A program made the position numbers and the translations under genes. From Gymnogyps californianus (lineage: Eukaryota > Chordata > Aves > Accipitriformes > Cathartidae): a stretch of DNA of 64,000 bases. Shown piece by piece: positions 15,201-23,490 of the stretch (position 1 is its first letter; each line of letters begins with the position of its first letter). The notes below the pieces were generated by a model that was not told the DNA's origin, did no database searches, and saw only the letters and a program-made list of their open reading frames with translations. Location: positions 12,321,001-12,385,000 of the forward strand of contig NC_059478.1 of the NCBI RefSeq assembly GCF_018139145.2, in the 5' to 3' direction.

Positions 15201-18200
15201 TATTGATGAACAGGATACATGCTTACTGAAAGTTTCTCACAAAGGATACGCAATACTTCTTATGATTAAAAATACACTCCAAAAAGTGAAATGTATACAG
15301 CTTTGCTATTATACTTCCAGAAGAATCATGTTATACGGAATAGTTGGAACAAGAAGAGTCTTGCTACTTGTGGAAAAATAAATCTAAATAATGCTCTCTT
15401 ACAAAAGAGTTTATAAAAATCTAAACTTAAAGCGAACTAAGAACTAGTTCCTTTACATTTTTGGTATTCATTTCAGTTTCAAAAACAGGCAGGAAAAAAG
15501 TTCAGCAGGATGATACACTAATAAACATTACAGAAAGGTCAATCATAAAAAGCAACTTTGAAAAGTGTCTTCTGATAGGAAGAACATCCTTTAAGTTATA
15601 GGGAAGAAAAGCCCATAAAATTTACTAGAGAGAAAATACTTTTTTAAAATACACGTAGAAAAACAGAGTCTTGTCTAAATGGGCATACTGCATAACTGAG
15701 GTCTATCACAATCCATCTGTTACTCACTTTTGACAGTGGCCAACATCAAGGAACAGGAAAGACATTCCAGCAGATGAGAAACTCCACTCCACTAGAAACT
15801 ACTCCCAAATGGTTTGGAAAAGTGACAATCTAATTACTGTTAATGTTGCTTATGGGTTTATTCTAGTTAAAGTAATCATTGATATAATTTAGTTTCAAGT
15901 TTTTGTTGGTTTTTTTTTTTTAATTACAGAAAGCTCTCTTGTTTTGAGAAGAGGCTAATATATATCTGCACAACATAGAACTCAAATTTAAATTCTTGCC
16001 TCTATCACATCCATTTGCTTGCAAACCCCTCTCATCAGTTTGTCTCCTGTTCTCATTTTGTCTTCAGTACTTAAGTTTCTCTGCCCTTGTATCCTAACTC
16101 TACTGTTCATAAGCATAAATGAATTCAAAGCAGCAGATATTACTGATTTACAGAACACACTTGGAAAAAATGCAGAGAGTAACTTGCCTATTCTTGTATG
16201 TTTTACTAACATTAGCTTAACTCTTTACTGAGCTTTGTTTTCCCTTAACTTCAACTGACAGATAATATCCTTAAAATCACTCTGTGACAGATGACTCTCA
16301 TTTACCCCATCCTGGACATTAGCAAACAAACACCCACCCACCCGCCCCCAAAAAACACAAAACAAAGAAACAAACCCAAACAAACAAAAATAAATTTTAA
16401 AAAAAGCACAAAACCAACAACAAACACAAAAAAGTGATCTTTAGCAAAAAGATTTTTAAAAAGGGTTTTAGCTTCTAGGCAGAGAAACATTTGATTTTTC
16501 ATTAAAAAAAATCCACAATTGGCTAATTACTGTACAAGCCAGAACGTCTGCTAGTCTAATATCCCATAGCTACTTGCCTTCATCAACCAAATTAAGACAG
16601 TTTCTTGCAAGGCTACCATCAATTTTATTCTTTCCCTTTTTCTTATCAGGATATTGCCATCTGTATATTAAAAAGAATTATGCTTACCTGTGATACCCTC
16701 TGCCAGTAGATCAGTCATTTTGCAGCACAGTGACAGTAATTTAGTAGTGTAATCATCTAAAAGAATTATCTAAATATATTAAAAAACACAAGTATTTAGA
16801 TAAATTAATCAGCTATAGTAAACCCACGTTATTTCCTTAACAACTTGCCATGGAAATTTGAAGCTGAAATCTATTTCATTACTCTGTATCTTTTCATGAC
16901 CTGCACATAGCAACTTTGCAGTGGGAAATTAATATCAAATAGTATCAGAAGGCAGTTCCCTACATACAGGATTTCAAAAGATGAGCTCCATCTTAAGTAA
17001 GTAGCTTGCCCCCACTACTGCTACTAGAAAGTATTTTAAAACTTTCACTTTGACACAAGTCTTTTGAATTCCTGCTAATTTACCCCATGGCCTGCTTAAA
17101 TATATCTGTACTTATTCTAAAACTGTTTTACAGCTTAAGCAGCTCTTAACAGGTATCATACTGCTGATTGCTGCTCCACATGTACTGCACAGCAGTATAG
17201 TTTTTGAAATTAAGTACAAGTCTTTCAAAAGAAAAGTGAAGATAAACAGAAACAGTTTCCAGTTTTTTCAAAACCTAAAAAAGAATCGAGACAACTAACC
17301 ATTTCTTCAACAACTAACCAGTTCTTCCTATATTAGCCCTTAGATTTTTCATTATGTATTATAGAGAGATCTGAGTTAACAGAACTAAAATCCATTACTT
17401 GGATAGAAAACAATTTTAAGTGAAAGTGCCAGCCATTAAATGATACTTATTTGTTGTATACTCAGTGATACAGATTACTTGTTCAAGTGATTCTAACAAT
17501 CTTACAAAAACTATAACAAAACCGTACCTTCCATTCTTCCTCTTTCCTGCAGTCATCAAATACCGATGATTTTAGCTCTGTAAGAAGAAACAGAGATAGA
17601 CAGTTTACCAGTTAGAGGAATCAAATTGTTACTAAAAAAAAAATTCACCCATTTTGACTCATATGTTTAGAGACCTAAATAAGAATAAAATAAAAACACC
17701 ACACCACTGAAATACCTCTACAGAATTCTTGACCACAAACTGTCCCTGCCTGTTTCAGAAAGATGTAGCTAAATTTTTCATTTTTGCTAATAATAAACAG
17801 CTCCATAAAAATCAGTCTGAATGATCACAGGCCTGTAAATACTTGACTTTTTTTCTATTTTTTAGTGAACTCCTCCACTAAACAGATTGTGCACATGCAA
17901 AAAATTTAAGCTACTCTAATAGAAGGCAGCTGGACCAACACATTCACAAATAGACCTATTTTAAAATATATGCTAACTTCAGATGTCCTTGTTCTTTCTC
18001 TAGAATTCCAGAATAAGCCTAAGAAAATACCAGTTCTTTCAGGAATTGAAAGTTATCTTAAATAAGGTATCCATTATCTTTTCCTGCTATGACCACTTTG
18101 GGAGATATGTCAACTAAAAAGCTTGTACAGAATTCAGCAATAGGAGTCAGCATCTAGTTATGACCCACAGCTTTTAAAGATCATCAGAACTGATTTGCAA

Positions 18201-21200
18201 CTTTCAGGAGTGGTGTCATCAGGCTAATGCAGATTTGATGTCACAGCAGTGGTATGTATTAATTAAAAGTCAGAAGATTTTGGGAACTGTTTAAAACCTG
18301 ATGTTTATAAGCACAGGAATAAAGAGGTCTGATTGTTCTGTTCTTTTTTCCCAGAGAAGAGAATTTCAGATTAAGCTGATGACTACTGCTCTCTATCAAA
18401 ATAGGTGGACCTTTTTCCCCAAATGAAAAAATGAAAGTAATAGAAACAGAAGCCTAAAATACAAATGAGCAAATTCAGCACACATTTTGTGATTACTGCC
18501 AAGTGAAAGAACCATAAGAAGCTTCAGAATAGTAGGTACACATACAACAAAAAATACACCTATTTCTTCAGCGTTTATAAATATTCATATATTCACTTAT
18601 GTCCAAGTCCCTTTGGCATGACACTATCACAAGATACACCATCTCTCCCCTCAACTTCTAGTGCCTCGGAATTCAGCAGTTTCTTCCAGCTGAGCAGCCT
18701 ACCTGCTCGTGCAGCCTTCATTTCATTTCAGTTTCACCTAACACTGCATAGCATGGTTATATTTTACAAAGATGTCCTACACAGACTCTTTCACATTAAC
18801 ACAAGTCTGTTTTGAAAGATGAGTACTTCATGCTTTAGCTTTCCAACATGTGCAAGTTACTTTTTGCAGCATTGACATTCTTCATAGCAACTTAAAAACC
18901 TTACACTCTGCCTCATCTAACAAACTGACAAAAACACTGGTTTAAAAGTTATTTAAAGCACGTTTCAAGAGTGCTTTGTTCACGCTGCTAAACAGTAGAA
19001 CTCAAGCTCAGTTCTCCTGAACCTTTTCCTGCTTATACAACTCCCGAAATCCATTATCATTCGTCCAACTTGCACTCTTGGCTGCTTCCAACTCAACATC
19101 CTTCCTGTTATACACAATCCACAGTTTTCAACAAGTTCTAGGTCTGCTTAGCCTGGTGTAGAGACTCCTATAACTTCTTTGGATATACTCTCTATAAAAT
19201 TGCAGAACGCTCATCACTCCATAGCTGCTACCAAGATGTATTTGTTGGTAATACCTGAATCCAGGACATAATACAGGCACATTTCTTCCTGTCACTTTTA
19301 TACTGTGACTTATTTGTTACTTACATTTTTCTAGGTCTGTACACAAGGTGTAAGAACAAATCTTTAGCCTCATGAAAATTTCATTAACCTTCATATTTTC
19401 CGAGAACACTCTTACCAAGGAATTAGTCCTTAGCATTAGACAGAGTTCTTTTTAATAAACTGAGTGCCTGAAAGCCTGGTCCAAAATCTCAAATGTATTT
19501 TTTCTACAATACTTTAACTTACTTGCCTATAAAATAAACCAGAACATACAAATGCATAATCCAGTTGTGTCTTGAACTTCATTTCTGTAATTAAAAATAG
19601 AAGTCAGCTTTCTCCCATCATGAAAAGATATTTTATTCCAAGCTATCTGTGTACCAGATACAGTGTACCTGCCCCTGCAACATTCCAGCTGCTATTTGTT
19701 TTGTCCTCAGTCTGCAGCTGCTTTACCCAAATAACTGACCTACGCTGGTTTACAGGCTCTCAAAATCATCTCATTTGTCTCCAGTAAGCATTCTGAATGC
19801 ACCAAAAACAATCATACCCAGGTATGAACAGTGCTCCATTTTTGTCTAAGCGTTCATTTCCTTCTCACAAATTCCACACCAACCATGCATCTTAACTACT
19901 TTCACTGATTTTGTCTTCTCTGAATACATTCAATTAGTTTAAGGCATTTTTCTTCTACTTTTACTTCCCAATCCAGATAAGAACTATACACAACCCTGAC
20001 AGAACAGCAGACTGCTCAATCCCTGTGTGGAAATAAAACAAACAGAAAAAAAACCAAACCACATCCTTGGCAAAGTTAATGACCCATTTATAACACACTT
20101 CCTGAAGAAAGGACTAAAACAGCTTTCACTGTAAGCAAGTGTTCTGGAAAATAAAGTTGCAGAAATGCTGAATCATTTAAAAAATGAATACAGATATCTA
20201 TGGCTAAGCTAGAATCTTATTATACAAGTCTAAAACACATTTTAAAGTTGTAAAAAAAATTAAAGACAGATTTCCTTGTGGAAATAACCTTATTTACAGA
20301 TACACACACAGAGATGCAGCATATAGTTCATTTTATAGTTTTATCCACAGGAACTACTGCCTCCTAAATACAGGTAGCTTCCCCTGCCCCCGTAACTGCG
20401 AACTTAACTGACAACAAACTTCGATGAAGTAATCTTTTCACACACTTCTGCTTAGATTCAGTCTAAAATTGCACCTTACAGAAAGGGTTAGCACAATTGA
20501 AAGGTTTTTAACAGCACCATACCAGAGCACAGGTACAACACTCTTTGTACACACAACATAGGTACAACTTCTTTGCCAGGAATAAGATACACATCGACAC
20601 AAGCTGCTACATGAAGCATTAGCATCACTGACACATTATTTTCAGACAAATCAGCCTTAAAAAAAAAAAAAACACATTTGCTGAAACATTAGAAAGCAGC
20701 AGTTTATGGCCTTGAATTATCCATAAACGAAGTGCCAGACAATGTCTAAAACTTAGTTCACCAGTCTTCATTGTTGTTGTAGTCTTGGAAAGACAAGAGT
20801 AACTAGTTATCTAACAAAGCATTCTTTTCAGAAGATTCCTTTTTACAAAGTCTGCAATATAAATGTTTTATTATTCACACTGCTTCACCATCACTCTAAT
20901 CTTTCTTCCTCATGGTCTTGTCCGCACTGGCGATGCCCTTTTCAAAAGTCCTTATACGCCCTGATGACGCACTAGTGCTTTGATCAAGTTCCCTCCTTTT
21001 AAGGTCCAAGTCTTCTATAAAACACCTCAGGACAAATCAATCACTTTACAGTCAAAGGCACAAATGACTTAACAGAGCAAGACAGGACAAGCAAAACAGC
21101 ATAAGTGGGGATTTCTAAAGGTCAAGTTTTAAACAAAGGGATCTAACTCATGCGAGCAGGGTACAGATGTCAGCAATCGAGGACTGAACATCACAGAAAC

Positions 21201-22280
21201 CGTCTGCTTTCCTCTTTCTCCCTTTTTTCTATTTTCTCTTCCAGTAACACAAGTAAGCACACTGGAGCTTGCAGGAAGAAGCAGAGGAGGAAAACGCAGA
21301 GCAGAAGGCAGCGGGACCTTCCCATTCCAGTCACAGACAGTCACTAGGCTGGCTGAGCTGCTCATGGAGTCACAACCTCAGTACAATTAAGTCTGGTGTG
21401 AGGTGGCTGCTAATGCCTTACCCCAGAGGTCTCACACTACCTGAAATACTATTAGCCCTTCTACTCCAGTAAGACATGGAGCAGTTACAACTTCATTTTC
21501 TCTAACAAACACCAGCAGAACCTGTTCCTAAACATGGAGATAAAAACCTGCAGTTCATTTATGAGAGTACCTGGGGACACCTTCAGCTTTTTCTTCTGAA
21601 AATTGTGAAGCCCAACATAAAGCAGGCAGTGCCACTTCGTGACAGACAACCAGAGAGCCCCTTCTGAAGCCGGGAGCGCTCTCCAAAACTGCCATTTCGG
21701 AAGCAACAGGGAAGTCCTTGAAGAGCTGACTTCAGTTTAACCTCTTCAAGAGCTGGCATGGCTGGCTATACCCTGTATAGTTCACCCTTACCTCGGAATA
21801 AGGCAAAAACGTTTCCATCCAGGTGCCATTACTCCAGGCACCCGCGGCACCGCCGCAAGCCGGGGCGGACGCCTCCCGCCACCGCGACGAGTCACTAGCT
21901 GAAACAGCCAAGGAAAAGCAACCACCTCCCGCCTCTGCCGCACACCGGGCTCCCCACAGAGCCGCCCGGCGCCCGCGGCAGGCCCGGCCGCCCGCCTCAG
22001 CTCCGACACGCAGCGCGGCTCCTAACGCACCTCCGGCCGCGCCAGGAGACGCCCCGGCCTCACCCTCGGCGGCCAGGGGACCCCCGACCCCAACACGCCG
22101 GGCTACGAGGAGGCGGCGCGGCAGCGGCGAACACTCCCGGCCGGCCGGCCCGCGCCGCCGCCCACCGAGCGGCCCCAGGCCACTCCCAGCCCCGGGGGGC
22201 AGGGGGAAGGGGGCGCGGAGCGGAACCCCACACTCACTCTGCCACACCAGGCTCTTCAGCCCCCGCACCGCTGGCGCCAT
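129..22280 (-). CDS. STXBP3: Syntaxin-binding protein 3 (Munc18c), Sec1/Munc18 family; 18 of 19 coding exons, 3' end outside window
   Basis: Cytosolic/peripheral membrane SM protein that binds syntaxin-4-type SNAREs and controls vesicle fusion at the plasma membrane, for example GLUT4 or granule exocytosis (family knowledge). Coding exons on the minus strand, in transcript order: 22238-22280, 17528-17577, 16688-16769, 14410-14486, 13691-13769, 12168-12268, 10019-10173, 9037-9127, 7945-8069, 6355-6459, 5774-5831, 5493-5558, 4908-4988, 4142-4280, 3427-3533, 2877-2975, 1901-1986, 129-277. They join in one open frame of 1,693 nt (564 residues); human STXBP3 has about 592, so only about 28 C-terminal residues are missing. 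Diagnostic stretches are the start [24 protein letters not shown], the Sec1 core [40 protein letters not shown] and [10 protein letters not shown]. All introns are GT-AG except intron 9, which reads GC-AG. The start codon lies in a CpG island and overlaps a YY1-like motif. Confidence 0.96.
1901..1986 (-). CDS. STXBP3: STXBP3 coding exon 17
   Basis: Residues 487-514 plus two bases, [20 protein letters not shown] then TWNGSGAV. Acceptor CCCTTCAG, donor TAAG|GTAAAT. Confidence 0.93.
2389..2530 (+). repeat. Possible diverged ancient interspersed repeat
   Basis: Within STXBP3 intron 16, a stretch with CTGGCTCAGACTAAAGGTCC followed by ATTCTGTCTGACAACAGTC resembles the remembered start of an old amniote repeat (resembling a CR1/L3-type 3' end) common in turtles and crocodiles. 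The copy is very diverged, so the family call is tentative. Confidence 0.35.
2877..2975 (-). CDS. STXBP3: STXBP3 coding exon 16
   Basis: Residues 454-486, [20 protein letters not shown] then [13 protein letters not shown]. Acceptor TTTTCAG, donor GAG|GTAAAT. Confidence 0.93.
3427..3533 (-). CDS. STXBP3: STXBP3 coding exon 15
   Basis: Residues 418-453, [20 protein letters not shown] then [16 protein letters not shown]. Acceptor ATTGAAG, donor TCA|GTAAGA. Confidence 0.93.
4102..4123 (-). repeat. 22-base A run (U run in the STXBP3 transcript)
   Basis: Uninterrupted A on the plus strand, so U in the STXBP3 pre-mRNA, starting 18 bases beyond the 3' end of exon 14. Confidence 0.9.
4142..4280 (-). 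CDS. STXBP3: STXBP3 coding exon 14
   Basis: Residues 372-417 plus one base, starting [20 protein letters not shown] and ending [12 protein letters not shown]. Acceptor AATTTAG, donor AATG|GTATGA. In the transcript a 22-base U run follows 18 bases beyond the exon end. Confidence 0.95.
4908..4988 (-). CDS. STXBP3: STXBP3 coding exon 13
   Basis: Residues 345-371, [20 protein letters not shown] then RLCKTEQ. Acceptor CTTCTAG, donor CAG|GTATGT. Confidence 0.94.
5493..5558 (-). CDS. STXBP3: STXBP3 coding exon 12
   Basis: Residues 323-344, [20 protein letters not shown] then SR. Acceptor CTTCACAG, donor AGG|GTAAGG. Domain 3a region that contacts syntaxin in the family. Confidence 0.93.
5774..5831 (-). 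CDS. STXBP3: STXBP3 coding exon 11
   Basis: Residues 303-322, [19 protein letters not shown] after the split Glu303. Acceptor TTTTTCAG, donor AAAA|GTAAGT. Basic linker in domain 3a. Confidence 0.9.
6355..6459 (-). CDS. STXBP3: STXBP3 coding exon 10
   Basis: Residues 268-302 plus two bases, [20 protein letters not shown] then [14 protein letters not shown]. Acceptor TTGGAAG, donor ATAGA|GTATGT. Confidence 0.93.
7945..8069 (-). CDS. STXBP3: STXBP3 coding exon 9 (GC donor)
   Basis: Residues 227-267 plus two bases, with the conserved Sec1 motif [18 protein letters not shown] and ending PIENDTY. Acceptor TTTCTAG. The only 3' end that keeps frame with exon 10 is TACAA|GCAAGT, a GC donor. The nearby GT, five bases further on (CAA|GTACTT), would shift the frame. 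Confidence 0.93.
9037..9127 (-). CDS. STXBP3: STXBP3 coding exon 8
   Basis: Residues 196-226, [20 protein letters not shown] then [11 protein letters not shown]. Acceptor TTCCCCAG, donor AAG|GTAGAC. Confidence 0.93.
10019..10173 (-). CDS. STXBP3: STXBP3 coding exon 7
   Basis: Residues 145-195 plus two bases, beginning [16 protein letters not shown] and ending [12 protein letters not shown]. Acceptor TTCATAG; the donor AAAAG|GTGGGG is weaker than the others. Confidence 0.93.
12168..12268 (-). CDS. STXBP3: STXBP3 coding exon 6
   Basis: Residues 111-144, [20 protein letters not shown] then [14 protein letters not shown]. Acceptor TTCCTAG, donor CAG|GTAAGT. Very close to the human protein. Confidence 0.95.
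13691..13769 (-). CDS. STXBP3: STXBP3 coding exon 5
   Basis: Residues 85-110 plus one base, [20 protein letters not shown] then YVYFTD. Acceptor CCCATAAG, donor ACT|GTAAGT. Confidence 0.92.
14410..14486 (-). CDS. STXBP3: STXBP3 coding exon 4
   Basis: Residues 59-84, [20 protein letters not shown] then ITPTKK. Acceptor TTTATAG, donor AAG|GTTAGT. Starts phase 1 after exon 3 and ends on a codon boundary. Confidence 0.93.
16688..16769 (-). CDS. STXBP3: STXBP3 coding exon 3
   Basis: Residues 32-58 plus one base: [20 protein letters not shown] followed by LLAEGIT. Acceptor TATATTTAG, donor ACAG|GTAAGC. The DDYTTKLLS block is typical of Munc18 domain 1. Confidence 0.93.
17528..17577 (-). CDS. STXBP3: STXBP3 coding exon 2
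   Basis: Residues 15-31, [17 protein letters not shown] once the split Lys15 is joined. Acceptor CTTACAG, donor AAG|GTACGG. Matches the N-terminal domain 1 of SM proteins. Confidence 0.92.
17578..22237 (-). other. STXBP3: STXBP3 intron 1 (4.66 kb)
   Basis: Longest STXBP3 intron. Its 3' two thirds in transcript order are AT-rich with short A runs and no coding stretch I can support; its 5' end runs into the CpG island. I see no RNA gene or clear transposon. Confidence 0.75.
22238..22280 (-). CDS. STXBP3: STXBP3 coding exon 1
   Basis: Encodes residues 1-14 plus one base of codon 15 ([14 protein letters not shown]). The ATG is at 22280-22278 in CAAGATGGCG, a good Kozak context. The donor reads AGA|GTGAGT. 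An upstream in-frame ATG exists at 22319, but family similarity begins at the chosen start. Confidence 0.92.
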
Positions 22281-22284
22281 CTTG
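22274..22284 (-). promoter_or_regulatory. YY1-like motif overlapping the STXBP3 start codon
   Basis: The minus strand reads CAAGATGGCGC, matching the YY1 consensus AAGATGGCGGC except near the end. The ATG in the motif is the translation start. This arrangement is known for short-5'UTR housekeeping genes. Confidence 0.55.
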
Positions 22285-22440
22285 CTTGCAAGCCCCACCT
22301 CGCACCACCGCCGCGCCACTCCCTTCCGTTCCCCCGCCCGGCCCCGCCGCGCCCTCTTCAGAGGCGGCAGGCGGAGCCGGGCGGTGGCGGAGTGCGCTGA
22401 CTGCTCGCGGGGCGGGGCGGAGCGGGCTCCCGCCGGCCGT

Positions 22441-22500
22441 GCCAGCCGCTCCGGAGCCGTGCCAGCCGCTCCGGAGCCGTGCCAGCCGCTCCGGAGCCGT
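22441..22500 (+). repeat. Three perfect tandem copies of a 20-bp unit
   Basis: Unit GCCAGCCGCTCCGGAGCCGT, three identical copies with no mismatch, inside the STXBP3/FNDC7 CpG island. Each unit carries the palindrome CTCCGGAG. Confidence 0.98.
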
Positions 22501-22516
22501 GCCCCGTTTCTCTGCG

Positions 22517-22604
22517 ATGATGGGGTCTGAAATTCCCGCTGGGGAAGCGCCCGGTTACCAGGGCTCGTCCCCTGAGGAAGGAGCGTCCTGTTGCTTGTCA
22601 GAAG
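22517..22604 (+). other. Candidate FNDC7 upstream exon / upstream ORF start
   Basis: ATGATGGGGTCTG opens a 29-codon frame that runs into a strong donor, GAAG|GTGAGC (exon end 22604). A second strong donor, GAG|GTGAGC, lies 40 bases on (exon end 22644). A matching acceptor, CTTGTCCCAG, sits just before 23324. Splicing 22604 to 23324 keeps a frame that stops at 23401-23403, ahead of the FNDC7 ATG at 23428. This suggests a spliced 5' UTR with an upstream ORF of 55 codons; transcription is inferred. Confidence 0.4.
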
Positions 22605-23427
22605 GTGAGCCCGGGACGCCGGGAGCCGCCTCCCGAGCCCCGAGGTGAGCTCCTTGTGCGGTGTGGGGAGCAGCCGGGGGGGCCTCCGCGAAACCTGCCG
22701 TGGTCCCGGGTCCCCTCGGGGTGTAAAACTCTCCTCGCCATCGTGGCTCCCTCATAAAAACGGTCCCCAGGTTCCCTGTTACGTTCGTGTAAGCCACCGA
22801 AGAAAACACTATCGGTTCATAGATACCGTTTCTTGACGCCTAAAATCGTCTGTCAGAAGTTATAGTTTGAAGACGTGAAAGCGTGTTGTCAAAGGGGAAC
22901 CAGCAGCTGGTACGAATACGAAGAAATTAGAGGAAAAATTCTCTTTCCACAACGCGAAGCATGAGGAAGAGTGGTTCCCAGTCGGTATGGCGGTGTTCCA
23001 TTCAAAGGGGAGTACAACGAGGGCATCATTCCTGACAGAAAAAAAGATCCTTGTAAGTAGGCAAAAGTGGCAATAGATAATAAGCTGAACAGCAAATTTC
23101 GAATATACATTGGGCTTAATTATTTTATCAATCTTGTATAAGCAATAAGAATCTTATATAAAGAAGCTGCATCCAGTAACAGAAGGGAAAAAAACCCACC
23201 ACCTGCCTGCCTAAAAGTTCAATGCTATGTTGGACTCATTTCACCACGGTTTTGGTAACCGCTGGCAGGCTGTAGTCCAGCAGGGAGGAGGGCCTAACCT
23301 AACGCGACCTCCTCTTGTCCCAGGGAGTAAACTTACGGTGACGGCACTGCTGCGGAGTATTACTGGTCACAGCAAGGATCGGCCTGAGCTCATCCCCATC
23401 TGAAGGCTGGAACAAAGTTCTGACAAG

Positions 23428-23490
23428 ATGTGCAGTGCAAAAAGTAAATCATTAATATTTATTGGACTGCTTTTCAACTGCCTAGAAATG
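23428..23490 (+). CDS. FNDC7: FNDC7 coding exon 1, signal peptide
   Basis: Residues 1-21, MCSAKSKSLIFIGLLFNCLE then M. ATG in GACAAGATGT. Donor ATG|GTGAGT. Short basic N-terminus followed by a hydrophobic core fits a signal sequence. The upstream part of the exon may begin at 23324 after CTTGTCCCAG. Confidence 0.85.

Larger units (their letters stand above)
278..17527 (-). other. STXBP3: Remaining STXBP3 introns (2-17), described together
   Basis: Sixteen introns lie between the exons listed above, the larger ones being 14487-16687 (2.2 kb), 10174-12167 (2.0 kb), 1987-2876, 6460-7944, 8070-9036 and 12269-13690. Apart from homopolymer and purine-rich runs (for example the A/G tract at 9413-9446 and the C/T run near 5038-5061) and the diverged repeat at 2.4 kb, I find no further gene, tRNA or CRISPR-like structure. 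Confidence 0.7.
21830..22760. promoter_or_regulatory. CpG island, shared STXBP3 / FNDC7 5' region
   Basis: Abrupt change to G/C-rich, CpG-dense sequence covering STXBP3 exon 1 and the space up to FNDC7. The start codons are 1.15 kb apart on opposite strands, so this is probably a bidirectional promoter. GC-box-like GGGGCGGGGC elements occur near 22,410. Long ORFs here are composition artefacts. Confidence 0.85.

Noticed and set aside
21823..22530. 235-codon plus-strand ORF, and a 195-codon minus-strand ORF at 21732-22319
   Set aside because: Both are products of stop-poor CpG-island sequence rich in Ala, Pro, Arg and Gly. Only the 14 codons of STXBP3 exon 1 within the minus ORF are supported.
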